Positions 15,359 through 22,904 of a stretch of DNA of 64,000 nt are shown here, piece by piece (position 1 is the first letter of the stretch; each line of letters begins with the position of its first letter). This DNA comes from an uncultured Bacteroidales bacterium (GTDB lineage: Bacteria; Bacteroidota; Bacteroidia; Bacteroidales; UBA932), in NCBI GenBank assembly GCA_944323445.1, contig CALUSM010000001.1, forward strand, positions 62,001-126,000, in the 5' to 3' direction. A program made the translations under genes and the position numbers. Below the pieces are notes generated by a model. It was not told the origin of the DNA and made no database searches. It saw only the letters and a program-made list of their open reading frames with translations.

Positions 15359-16541
15359 ATTCAATCAACTTTGCTATATCCTCCTCTTTTAGGGAAGCAG
15401 TCAGCGAGAACCGCAGCCGAGAAGTCCCCTCCGGGACAGTAGGAGGACGGATGGGCAGCACATAGAATCCGTGCCGCTGCATGTCTTCGGCCCGCAGCAC
15501 CGCATCGGCGCTGGAGCCTATGATCATCGGTATGATATGGCTTCCGGAGGGCATTTGCATCCCGCGCAGGGCGAATGCCTTCCGTACCTCAGAGGATATC
15601 CTGTCCAGATGTTCCCTGCGTCCTCCGAATAGCTGCAGCCGCTCCATGATGAAGAGGCTCCATGCGACATTGACCGGAGGCAGGGCGGTGGTGAATATCA
15701 GGGTGCGCATCTTATTGACCAGATATTCCTTGATTACCCGGTCGCAGACCACGTATGCCCCTACTGAGGCCAGGGCCTTGCCGAATGTGCCGCAGAGCAG
15801 GTCGATGTCCCCGATGCAGCCGCATTCCTCCGCGAGGCCGAGCCCGTTGGCCCCGCGTACTCCCACGGCGTGGGCCTCGTCCACGTAGAGCATCACTGAC
15901 GGCCACCTCCGCTTGATTTCCACGAGCCGCTGCAGCGGAGCCAGGTCTCCGTCCATGCTGAAGATGCTCTCGGTGACGATGAATATGCGCTCGTACCCTC
16001 CGGCCTCCTTCTCTAAGATGCTCTCCACCTGAGCATAGTCCTGGTGCCGGAACCGCACGTACCGCCCTTCGCACAGCCGTATGCCGTCGATGAGGCTTGC
16101 GTGTACCAGTTTGTCCGCCAGTATGAGGGTTTTCCGGTCGCAGAGGGCAGGCAGCACCCCGCTGTTCATGTGGTAGCCGCTGCTCAGCACCAAGGCGCTC
16201 TCCCGGCCGTACATGGCGGCCAGCCGTTCCTCCAGAGCCCCGTATGCCTCATGGTTGCCGGTCAGCAGCCGGGACGAGGAGGAGGACAGGGGCAGCCATC
16301 CCCCGCCGGAGGAGGTAGAATGCAGGCTGTCCGCAAATTCCTCCGCCAGACTCCGTTCCGCGGCCAGGCCGAGGTAGTCGTTGGAGGAGAGATTGAGCAT
16401 CCTGCGACCGTCACGGCTGATCCACCGGCCCAGGCTTTCGGCCTGCGGCAGAGCTCTCAGGCTCCCCGTGACTCCCAGCCGTTCCAGCTCGGCGGCATAA
16501 CTTCCGTAAACAGCTCTATTTGTTTCCATGATCAGCGGCAT
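15330..16541 (-). CDS. bioF: 8-amino-7-oxononanoate synthase
   Basis: BioF condenses pimeloyl-ACP with L-alanine using PLP. The protein has about 403 residues. NLSSNDYLGLA lies near residue 50, the cofactor-stacking region at SSGYHMNSG, DEAHAVGVRG near residue 220, and the PLP lysine in GTFGKALAS near residue 250. The ATG at 16541 follows the bioA stop by 6 bases; another in-frame ATG at 16529 is possible. It is the third gene of the biotin operon. Confidence 0.95.
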   Translation of the reverse strand: MPLIMETNRAVYGSYAAELERLGVTGSLRALPQAESLGRWISRDGRRMLNLSSNDYLGLAAERSLAEEFADSLHSTSSGGGWLPLSSSSSRLLTGNHEAYGALEERLAAMYGRESALVLSSGYHMNSGVLPALCDRKTLILADKLVHASLIDGIRLCEGRYVRFRHQDYAQVESILEKEAGGYERIFIVTESIFSMDGDLAPLQRLVEIKRRWPSVMLYVDEAHAVGVRGANGLGLAEECGCIGDIDLLCGTFGKALASVGAYVVCDRVIKEYLVNKMRTLIFTTALPPVNVAWSLFIMERLQLFGGRREHLDRISSEVRKAFALRGMQMPSGSHIIPMIIGSSADAVLRAEDMQRHGFYVLPIRPPTVPEGTSRLRFSLTASLKEEDIAKLIEYETGFSETS

Positions 16542-16547
16542 CAAAAG

Positions 16548-17849
16548 TTATCCGGGAATTTCGCTTACTATTTTCAGCATCCGGGAGGTCAGCACGGACA
16601 GTTCCCCGGGTTCAATGATGAAGGGCGGCATGGTGTACACCAGCTTTCCGAAGGGCCTGAGCCAGATGCCTTCCTCTACGAAGCGCTTCTGCATCCAGGC
16701 CATGTCCACCGGCTGCTTCATCTCCAGTACTCCTATGGCTCCGAGCACCCTCACGTCCGCTACCGACGGTATCCGGCGGGCGGGAGCCAGTTCTTCCCTC
16801 AGCTGTGCCTCTATCCTGCGCACCTTCTCCTGCCAGCCGCTCTCGAGCAGCAGGCGGGTGGATGCTATGGCTACGGAGCAGGCCAGGGGATTGCCCATGA
16901 AAGTGGGTCCGTGCATGAATACCCTCGGGTCGTGCGAGGATATAGTATCCGCTACCAGGTCATTGGCCAGCACCGCCGAGAAGGTCATATAGCCTCCGGT
17001 GATGGCCTTGCCCACGCACATGATGTCCGGTTCCACCCCGGCGTGCTCCCAGGCGAAGAGCTTTCCTGTGCGGCCGAATCCGGTGGCTATCTCGTCAAAT
17101 ATCAGCAGCAGTCCGTGCTCCCGGCAGAGGGCGGCCGCCTCCCGCAGGTACTGGGGATGGTAGAACCGCATTCCCCCGGCTCCCTGTACTATAGGTTCGA
17201 GGATAAGGGCCGCTATGCCCTTTCCGTGCTTCTCTATGATCTCCCGCAGCGGGTCTATGTCGTGCGGGTCCCAGCCTCCGTCGAAACGGCTGTGGGGCGA
17301 GGGTGCGAAATACCTCACCGGCAGGGCTGAGCCGAAGAGGGAGTGCATCCCGGTGACGGGGTCGCATACAGACATGGCGTTCCAGGTGTCGCCGTGGTAG
17401 CCGGTGCGTATGGTTACGAAATTGGTCCTGTCGGGATGTCCGGCGGCCACCTGGTACTGCACTGCCATCTTCATGGCCACCTCCACGGCCACCGAACCGC
17501 TGTCGGCGTAGAAGATGTGGCTCATCGAGGGCGGAGCGATGCTCAGCAGCAGCTTGCCCAGCTCTATGGCCGGCTCATGTGTCAGCCCTCCGAACATGAC
17601 GTGGGCCATACTGTCCAGCTGCCGGCGGACGGCCTCGTTGAGCACCGGATGGTTGTAGCCGTGCACGGCGCACCACCATGATGACATGCCTTCGATAAGC
17701 TCGGTGCCGTCCTCGAGGGTTATCCGGCAGCCCCGTGCGTTGCGCACCTTGTAGGTCGGCAGGGGGTTGATGGTGGAGGTATAGGGATGCCACAGATGGT
17801 CGTGGTCAAACGTGTCGAAGTTGGGGCTGGCAGTGGTTTCAGAGTTCAT
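16548..17849 (-). CDS. bioA: Adenosylmethionine-8-amino-7-oxononanoate aminotransferase
   Basis: BioA makes 7,8-diaminopelargonic acid from the BioF product, using SAM as amino donor. The 433-residue class III PLP aminotransferase shows [11 protein letters not shown] near the N-terminus, [15 protein letters not shown] near residue 55, [11 protein letters not shown] near residue 240 and the PLP lysine in [10 protein letters not shown] near residue 275. [12 protein letters not shown] is a BioA hallmark. Its start lies inside bioB, overlapping by 11 bases. Confidence 0.96.
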   Translation of the reverse strand: MNSETTASPNFDTFDHDHLWHPYTSTINPLPTYKVRNARGCRITLEDGTELIEGMSSWWCAVHGYNHPVLNEAVRRQLDSMAHVMFGGLTHEPAIELGKLLLSIAPPSMSHIFYADSGSVAVEVAMKMAVQYQVAAGHPDRTNFVTIRTGYHGDTWNAMSVCDPVTGMHSLFGSALPVRYFAPSPHSRFDGGWDPHDIDPLREIIEKHGKGIAALILEPIVQGAGGMRFYHPQYLREAAALCREHGLLLIFDEIATGFGRTGKLFAWEHAGVEPDIMCVGKAITGGYMTFSAVLANDLVADTISSHDPRVFMHGPTFMGNPLACSVAIASTRLLLESGWQEKVRRIEAQLREELAPARRIPSVADVRVLGAIGVLEMKQPVDMAWMQKRFVEEGIWLRPFGKLVYTMPPFIIEPGELSVLTSRMLKIVSEIPG

Positions 17850-18795
17850 ATCCGGCTTGCTTGATAAGTTCTTGGTCCTCGGCTACTTTTGAGCCTACAG
17901 TGGTCAGCAGGTCTCCGGCGATGGCCGAGTTGATGCCGATGCGCATGGCCTCCAGCACTGCTTGGCGGGAGAGTCTGGCGCGTCCGCCCGCGAAACGCAG
18001 GTAGACCGCAGGATGAATGAGGCGGAATAGGGCAATGCACCGGAGAATATCCTCCTCCGATATGGGCGGTATGTTCTCTAACGGTGTCCCCGGAATAGGG
18101 GAGAGGATGTTCAGGGGAATGGACCGCACGTCCAGTTTCTTTAGTGTAAATGCCAGCTCAATCCTCTGCTCCTCGCTCTCGCCCATGCCGATGATGCCGC
18201 CCGAGCAGATATCCATCCCGACGCGGCGGGCAGCCTCGAGGGTCTGTATCTTCTGCTGCTGGGTGTGGGTGGTGCATAGGGTCGGGAAAAATGAGGGAGC
18301 GGCCTCTAGGTTGCAGTGGTATCTGGTCACTCCGGCCTCGTATAGTTTGCGCAGGCTGTCCTCGGAGAGCAGCCCGAGGGACGCGCAGAAGCTGAGTCCG
18401 CATTTTCCGCGCAGGAAACGGACCCTTGAGCAGACTTCGTCCACCTCCCTGTCGGAGAGCTTGCGGCCGCTGGTGACTATGGAGAAGCGGCCGATGCCGG
18501 CAGCCTCGTTGGCGGAGGCGTGGCGCAGACATTCCTCCTCGGATACCAGCCCGTATTCCTGGGCTCCGGTATGGTAGTGTGCCGACTGGGCGCACCACTT
18601 GCAGTCCTCCGGGCAGCGGCCCGACTTGGCGTTGATGATCGAGCAGAGGTCGAATTTCCGCGGGGCGCAGCTTTCCGTAATCTCCGCAGCGGCCCTGTAC
18701 AGTTCATCGGTCTCTGTCTCATGGGCAATCTTTAAAACGGTCTCCAGCGTGACCTTCCTTCCTTCCTTGATATAACTTATGAGTGTCCTGGACAT
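17839..18795 (-). CDS. bioB: Biotin synthase
   Basis: BioB is the radical SAM enzyme that inserts sulfur into dethiobiotin. The 318-residue protein holds the radical SAM cluster motif in [13 protein letters not shown] (CxxxCxxC) near residues 59-71, preceded by CSIINAKSG. The auxiliary cluster arginine region is in [10 protein letters not shown] near residue 265. It leads the operon bioB-A-F-G-C-D. A TATCTTTG box lies 21 bases upstream of the ATG. No BirA operator is obvious, and birA is not in the window. Confidence 0.96.
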   Translation of the reverse strand: MSRTLISYIKEGRKVTLETVLKIAHETETDELYRAAAEITESCAPRKFDLCSIINAKSGRCPEDCKWCAQSAHYHTGAQEYGLVSEEECLRHASANEAAGIGRFSIVTSGRKLSDREVDEVCSRVRFLRGKCGLSFCASLGLLSEDSLRKLYEAGVTRYHCNLEAAPSFFPTLCTTHTQQQKIQTLEAARRVGMDICSGGIIGMGESEEQRIELAFTLKKLDVRSIPLNILSPIPGTPLENIPPISEEDILRCIALFRLIHPAVYLRFAGGRARLSRQAVLEAMRIGINSAIAGDLLTTVGSKVAEDQELIKQAGYEL

Positions 18796-18815
18796 TCCAC
18801 TGTATTTTAGGACTG

Positions 18816-18823
18816 CAAAGATA
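18816..18823 (-). promoter_or_regulatory. -7 box (TATCTTTG) for the biotin operon
   Basis: TATCTTTG on the minus strand matches TAnnTTTG and lies 21 bases upstream of the bioB start. The A/T-rich region further upstream is shared with the terminator of the neighbouring lipoprotein gene. Confidence 0.6.
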
Positions 18824-18837
18824 CAAAACTCCTGGAC

Positions 18838-18879
18838 ATAAAAAAGGCTGCATCGTGACGAGTTTTACGGTGCAGCCTT
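18838..18879 (-). terminator. Rho-independent terminator of the FnIII lipoprotein gene
   Basis: Read on the minus strand, AAGGCTGCACCGT pairs with ACGATGCAGCCTT (one G-T pair) around a 10-base loop and is followed by TTTTTTAT. It lies just after the lipoprotein stop and just before the biotin promoter. Confidence 0.88.
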
Positions 18880-18897
18880 CGATGTTTCCGGGCAGGG

Positions 18898-20211
18898 TTA
18901 TTGCCGTGCTGAGGACAGGGATGTTGTTGTGGCATTGCCGGCTGCTTTTCTGCCGGTTACCGAAGTGGAAAGCTTGGCTGATGTGTTTTCAGAAGAGGTT
19001 TTAACCAAGGTTAACTCTCCGGCAGGCAGGTATGCAGGCAGCTCATGCGGAATATTCACCAGGTCGCCTGAGATGGAGAAGACGTCAGCGGCATAAACGG
19101 TGTAGGTGCGTCCGTCCTGCAGGTCTCCGCTGCATGCCTGTGATGTGATTACTCCGTCATTGTTGTAGAATGTGAATATGTATGGCGTGCCGTTTACAAA
19201 AGTGTAGGTTCCGTCGCTGGTAGAGCAGATAGGCATCCATGTGCCTGTAGCAACTACGGCGCACAGCATCTGAAGCCCTCCGTCCTCAGTCAGGACAGCG
19301 TAATCGGCAATAGTCGGGTCGTATTGACTGAAGCCTGTGATTGCCAGTGTGCTGTAAGAATTTTTTGTAATACTGATTTCAAATTCCATGGGCTCCTGTA
19401 TACCTTTGAGAGTTACAACGCCGCTCTCGTCAACTGCAATTTCCATCTGTTCTGTCGAGGTTACGGTATAGGTTCCGATCCATGCTGCCAGTGCGGGGTC
19501 CATCTCTGGTTCGGGGTCAGTGGTGACAGAATTGGTCACTACCAGTTTCGTGACACCATCTGTGCGTGTAGCGTATGCGCCTACGACGTATGATGTCTCA
19601 GGCTCGACAAACAGGATATTTATAGTTATCCCTTCTTCGTTGAGAGTCGCCACGGAGTATTCGTCTACGGGTATCAGACGTTCCAGAATCTCCTCATCAC
19701 TCAGTCCTTCCGCCTCTTCAGTAGGGATTGCAGCATACTGTAGGGCGGCTACGTCATGTCCTGTAATATTGAACCAGATAGTCTCGAAGGTATTGAACCC
19801 GTCATCTGAAGAAAGGTACGGATCTCCTACGTTGAACCAGTCGTCATCAGGATCTTCTCCGTTCTCTACAGTCACCGTTATACTGGCCCATCCGGAGTCT
19901 GTATAATCACTGCCGGAGGGTGCGGACGCTTTGACGTCGACTTTGTAAGTGCCGGGAGCCATATCAGTGAATACTGCCTCGCATTGAGTAGTGGTCTGTT
20001 CATTTCCTTCATCCAGGCGGTAGATGTAGGAATCTGCATTCTCAACGGCTTCCCATGTTACGGTGAAGCCGGTCTCAGTAGTTTCATAGGCCAGAACCGG
20101 AGTCGCGAGAGGTGTTGTTTCGGTGTTTTCCGGCTCATCGGGCTTTTCGCAGGATGCCAATGCCAGAGATGCAGCAAGCATCAGGCTTGCATAAAAAGTG
20201 GTTTTTTTCAT
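18898..20211 (-). CDS. FnIII-domain lipoprotein (paralogue of the gene at 43425)
   Basis: The 437-residue predicted surface lipoprotein has lipobox LASC (Cys near residue 21). A fibronectin type III-like domain spans residues 35-115 (GFTVTWEAVENADSYIYRLD). An all-beta C-terminal region holds IGTYTVTSTEQMEI near residue 250 and IPHELPAYLPAGELTLVKTSS near residue 395. The same two landmarks occur in the protein at 43425-44735, so they are paralogues. It diverges from the LuxR regulator across a control region with palindromes. Function is unknown. Confidence 0.85.
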   Translation of the reverse strand: MKKTTFYASLMLAASLALASCEKPDEPENTETTPLATPVLAYETTETGFTVTWEAVENADSYIYRLDEGNEQTTTQCEAVFTDMAPGTYKVDVKASAPSGSDYTDSGWASITVTVENGEDPDDDWFNVGDPYLSSDDGFNTFETIWFNITGHDVAALQYAAIPTEEAEGLSDEEILERLIPVDEYSVATLNEEGITINILFVEPETSYVVGAYATRTDGVTKLVVTNSVTTDPEPEMDPALAAWIGTYTVTSTEQMEIAVDESGVVTLKGIQEPMEFEISITKNSYSTLAITGFSQYDPTIADYAVLTEDGGLQMLCAVVATGTWMPICSTSDGTYTFVNGTPYIFTFYNNDGVITSQACSGDLQDGRTYTVYAADVFSISGDLVNIPHELPAYLPAGELTLVKTSSENTSAKLSTSVTGRKAAGNATTTSLSSARQ

Positions 20212-20236
20212 AAAAATAGATTTAAGGTTGTTAAAT

Positions 20237-20248
20237 AAACGTACGTTT
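20237..20248. promoter_or_regulatory. Palindrome AAACGTACGTTT, candidate operator 1
   Basis: This 12 bp perfect palindrome is immediately downstream of a TAACTTTA -7-like box (20256-20249, minus strand), so it would cover the transcription start of the lipoprotein gene. The same 12-mer lies inside a 16 bp palindrome 116 bp away. Confidence 0.6.
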
Positions 20249-20256
20249 TAAAGTTA
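20249..20256 (-). promoter_or_regulatory. -7-like box (TAACTTTA) for the FnIII lipoprotein gene
   Basis: This box differs from TAnnTTTG at the last base only. It is adjacent to the first AAACGTACGTTT palindrome and 38 bases upstream of the lipoprotein start codon. Confidence 0.4.
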
Positions 20257-20337
20257 ATCCGTCAGTAAATGAGTTGATGAATTTAACAAATTGAAAATTA
20301 ATATTTAAAAATATATCCAACGTTAAATAAAATTTAT

Positions 20338-20345
20338 TAGATTTG
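20338..20345 (+). promoter_or_regulatory. -7 box (TAGATTTG), upstream plus-strand promoter toward luxR
   Basis: TAGATTTG matches TAnnTTTG. The expected start site, about 7 bases downstream, falls at the edge of the 16 bp palindrome at 20351-20366. No good -33 element is visible. Confidence 0.4.
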
Positions 20346-20350
20346 TCACA

Positions 20351-20366
20351 TTAAACGTACGTTTAA
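20351..20366. promoter_or_regulatory. Palindrome TTAAACGTACGTTTAA, candidate operator 2
   Basis: This 16 bp perfect palindrome contains the same core as the site at 20237-20248. It sits 6 bases after the plus-strand TAGATTTG box, mirroring the arrangement on the other side. Confidence 0.6.
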
Positions 20367-20426
20367 CATACGGTTCTCCCGCCTTATTGGAAACGGTGGC
20401 GATGAGAGGAAAAATCCCTTGGACTT

Positions 20427-20457
20427 TTTGATTATTCGAACAGATTAGTTAAATTTG
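20427..20457 (+). promoter_or_regulatory. Canonical -33/-7 promoter for the PAS-LuxR gene
   Basis: TTTG (20427-20430) and TAAATTTG (20450-20457) are separated by exactly 19 bp. The ATG at 20499 lies 41 bases downstream, which also excludes an in-frame upstream start that would fall inside the promoter. Confidence 0.75.
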
Positions 20458-20498
20458 GCTTGTTTATTATATTGGCAATTCCAAAACATTTTTTAACT

Positions 20499-21281
20499 AT
20501 GAGTGACAATAATAGAACTGCCTCTACGTCAGGCCTCCTCATAGGAAACGAGCCGCTCGCCAGAGTTTCCGATGTGGAGTACAGCAAAGTCCAGTCCTAT
20601 TTCGAGATGCTGGATGCGGTGTCAAGACTTACTTATCAGTCAATCTATGTAATGGATTATTGTAAGATGAACTTCCTGTATGTTTCGGACAATCCTATTT
20701 TTCTTTGCGGCTGTTCCCGGGAGGACGTCATGTCCAAAGGTTTCGATTTCCTTCTCGAACAGTGTAAGCCGGAAGAGGTTAATGCGTTGATTGAGATCAA
20801 CAGAGCATCACTGGATTTTCTCTACAATAATGTACCGGTATCCGAGCGTATGCGGTACAGTATGTCTTATAACTATCATATCCGAAGTCCGCGTATGGGT
20901 GAGTGGAGACTGGTCCATCACAAGCGGACACCTCTGGCGCTTTCGGATACCGGAGAACTGTGGCTTATTCTGTGCTCGGTGGAATGGGCACCGGATGATT
21001 CCAATCTGAGAGCGACTATAACCAGTGAAACCTCTTCGAAAGTATGGTACTATGACCCGGACATGATGACATGGAACGAAAGTCTCCAGGAGTCTCTTAC
21101 GGATTTGGAAAAAGCGGTTCTAGTACTGTCCAACAGAGGTTTTACCATGAGTGAGATAGCTGATACCATCTTCAAATCTGTAGATTCTGTCAAAGGTTAC
21201 CGCAAGTCCCTGTTCGGCAAGCTTGGGGTAAGCAATATAACAGAGGCCATAGCCTGCGCCAAAGTCAGAAAGCTGGTATAG
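20499..21281 (+). CDS. PAS-like domain plus LuxR-type helix-turn-helix regulator
   Basis: The 260-residue protein ends in a LuxR/GerE helix-turn-helix at about residues 198-255: LTDLEKAVLVLSNRGFTMSE, then IADTIFKSVDSVKGYRKSLF. The N-terminal 180 residues look like a PAS fold (YVMDYCKMNFLYVSDNP, WRLVHHKRTPLALSD) and lack a receiver aspartate pattern. Such proteins sense a ligand or envelope signal directly. ATG 20499 is supported by the promoter position. It is divergent from the FnIII lipoprotein gene, with paired palindromes between; regulation of that gene and of itself is an inference. Confidence 0.82.
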   Translation: MSDNNRTASTSGLLIGNEPLARVSDVEYSKVQSYFEMLDAVSRLTYQSIYVMDYCKMNFLYVSDNPIFLCGCSREDVMSKGFDFLLEQCKPEEVNALIEINRASLDFLYNNVPVSERMRYSMSYNYHIRSPRMGEWRLVHHKRTPLALSDTGELWLILCSVEWAPDDSNLRATITSETSSKVWYYDPDMMTWNESLQESLTDLEKAVLVLSNRGFTMSEIADTIFKSVDSVKGYRKSLFGKLGVSNITEAIACAKVRKLV

Positions 21282-21328
21282 TCCGGAAACCCATGGGTTC
21301 AGGACAGATCCCAGTTCATATATGAAAT

Positions 21329-21363
21329 GCCCCGCAGCTGTCCGGTGTGCTGGGCTGCGGGGC
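21329..21363 (+). terminator. Hairpin after the LuxR gene
   Basis: GCCCCGCAGC pairs perfectly with GCTGCGGGGC around a 15-base loop. There is no T tract on the plus strand (GTTAAC follows). It sits between the convergent LuxR gene and the minus-strand gene at 21387 and may serve both. Confidence 0.55.
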
Positions 21364-21386
21364 GTTAACTCGGCGGGTATTGTATA

Positions 21387-21923
21387 TTATAGAGAACCCA
21401 GTTCTCCTGTCCAGGAGCCTGATATCGTATGAGGCTCAGTGGGGTTGTCGTCTATACAATTGAACACTATGGTGTATGTGCCGTCTTCATTGATGGTTAT
21501 ATCTATCGTGCCGTCTGTTATCAGGCTCTTTGGGTCTATGTAGGACTCATAACCCTGTCTGTGATAGAAGCAGGTGCCAAGCCAGTATGTGTAGGAGGAT
21601 GTGCTGGCATCAGAGCCTGGTATGAAAGTGTTCTCTGCGTAGTCTGTGCCCATAGTGAAATGGCCGGCCGGTAGTCCTGTGTCCTCATTGTAGGAAGAGG
21701 AGGTGTATATATCCGCAAAGAAAACCTGGGTGTCGGACATTATCATCAGGGTCCAGTTATTTGTTCCTGAGTTGCTGTAATCGCCGAAAAATGTAGCAAC
21801 AGCTTCCGCTTCTGTCAGGTCTGCTGTAAAGTCGCTATCAAATGTGCTGGTGTAATTCTGCTCATCTTCTCCCGAACCGTCAGTCAGAATGACAGGACCG
21901 CTGTACGAGATACGGTGCGGCAT
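21387..21923 (-). CDS. Orphan lipoprotein-like beta domain without signal peptide
   Basis: The 178-residue frame has FFGDYSNSGTNNWTLMIMSD near residue 45, GLPAGHFTMG near 83, a FIPGSDAS stretch near 98 and a final SGSWTGEL. This is a pattern I associate with the C-terminal domain of Bacteroidales FnIII-type lipoproteins. It has no signal peptide or lipobox and starts 16 bases after the purN stop. It may be a decayed C-terminal remnant or a real cytoplasmic protein. The ATG at 21923 is the first start in the frame. Family membership is inferred. Confidence 0.5.
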   Translation of the reverse strand: MPHRISYSGPVILTDGSGEDEQNYTSTFDSDFTADLTEAEAVATFFGDYSNSGTNNWTLMIMSDTQVFFADIYTSSSYNEDTGLPAGHFTMGTDYAENTFIPGSDASTSSYTYWLGTCFYHRQGYESYIDPKSLITDGTIDITINEDGTYTIVFNCIDDNPTEPHTISGSWTGELGSL

Positions 21924-21939
21924 TCCGTCTTTTAAAGAA

Positions 21940-22539
21940 TCATAGAGAATTTACGTACTTATCTATGACTTCAGGGTATGCCCGCTCAAGCAGATGTACT
22001 TTTTTGAACAGTGTCTCGGGAGTATCTTCCGGCGAGACGGAGCATCTGGCCTGATATAGAATGCGGCCATGGTCATACTGGCTGTCGGTCAGATGTATGG
22101 TGATGCCCGACTCCTTCTCTCCTGCGGCTATGACGGCTTTGTGGACATGATCCCCGTACATTCCCTTGCCTCCGTATGAAGGCAGGAGGGCGGGATGGAT
22201 GTTCAGTATACGTTCGGGATAAGCTTCCAGCAGGTAGTCCGGCACTTTCAGCAGGAATCCTGCCAGTACGATGCAGTCTGTGTCGAGATCTGCAAGGACG
22301 GCAGTGAGGGACGCTGCCTCACCATTATATATTATAGTATTGTCCTTGAATTCCTTTCTGCTGAAAGTCCAGGCAGGAACTCCTAGCCGTTCTGCGCGGG
22401 TGAGGACGTACGCGTCTTTCCGGTTGCAGAACACGCCTTTTACGCGGTACGTGTCCCTGTCTTTCGACCAGTTAATGATGTTCTCTGCGTTAGAGCCTGA
22501 ACCTGAGGCGAATATGACGATATTTGGAGTTCTTTCCAT
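21940..22539 (-). CDS. purN: Phosphoribosylglycinamide formyltransferase
   Basis: PurN transfers formyl from 10-formyl-THF to GAR in purine synthesis. The protein has about 199 residues. NIVIFASGSGSNAENII lies near the start, and catalytic Asn, His and Asp occur in NIHPALLPSYGGKGMYG (N and H) and in SQYDHGRILYQ (D). The ATG at 22539 is used: the longer frame's start at 22575 overlaps the predicted -7 box and cannot be transcribed from it. It is divergent from acpP. Confidence 0.95.
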   Translation of the reverse strand: MERTPNIVIFASGSGSNAENIINWSKDRDTYRVKGVFCNRKDAYVLTRAERLGVPAWTFSRKEFKDNTIIYNGEAASLTAVLADLDTDCIVLAGFLLKVPDYLLEAYPERILNIHPALLPSYGGKGMYGDHVHKAVIAAGEKESGITIHLTDSQYDHGRILYQARCSVSPEDTPETLFKKVHLLERAYPEVIDKYVNSL

Positions 22540-22565
22540 CTTCGGGGAATAGGTTTGGATTCCTG

Positions 22566-22595
22566 CAAAGTTCATAAAAATTTCATTATTTCAAA
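22566..22595 (-). promoter_or_regulatory. Probable promoter of purN
   Basis: On the minus strand TTTG (22595-22592) and GAACTTTG (22573-22566) are separated by 18 bp. The -7 element keeps the CTTTG core but lacks the TA. It lies 26 bases upstream of the chosen ATG. Confidence 0.45.
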
Positions 22596-22658
22596 AATTA
22601 TATGTTTTTTTGCAGCAAAATTTGATTTAACAACTAATTATTAACTAAAATTTAGACC

Positions 22659-22895
22659 ATGGCAGATATTGTATCAGAAGTAACAGCCATCATCGTCAAC
22701 AAACTCGGTGTTGATGAAAGCGAAGTAACACGCAATGCAAGTTTTACCAATGATTTAGGTGCTGACTCTCTCGACACAGTCGAACTGATTATGGAATTCG
22801 AGAAGAAGTTCAACATAGAGATTCCCGATGACGCCGCAGAGAAGATTTCGACAGTAGGAGAAGCCATCGACTATATTGAGGAGCACACTAAATAA
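22659..22895 (+). CDS. acpP: Acyl carrier protein
   Basis: The 78-residue acidic carrier protein has the phosphopantetheine attachment motif [15 protein letters not shown] near residue 36 (Ser in DSL). It carries growing acyl chains in type II fatty acid synthesis and here also supplies the biotin pathway. fabF follows 9 bases later, the usual pairing. An imperfect promoter (TATG followed by a T7G run) lies at about 22601-22612. Confidence 0.97.
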   Translation: MADIVSEVTAIIVNKLGVDESEVTRNASFTNDLGADSLDTVELIMEFEKKFNIEIPDDAAEKISTVGEAIDYIEEHTK

Positions 22896-22904
22896 ATTGA
22901 GCGT

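Noticed and set aside
16044-17330. Long open frame opposite bioA
   Set aside because: It is antisense to a complete, well-matched bioA, has no recognisable domain, and reflects biased third codon positions in GC-rich coding DNA.
18796-18880. Biotin riboswitch-like or BirA site before bioB
   Set aside because: The only strong structure is the terminator of the neighbouring lipoprotein gene read from the other side; no dyad of BirA type is seen.
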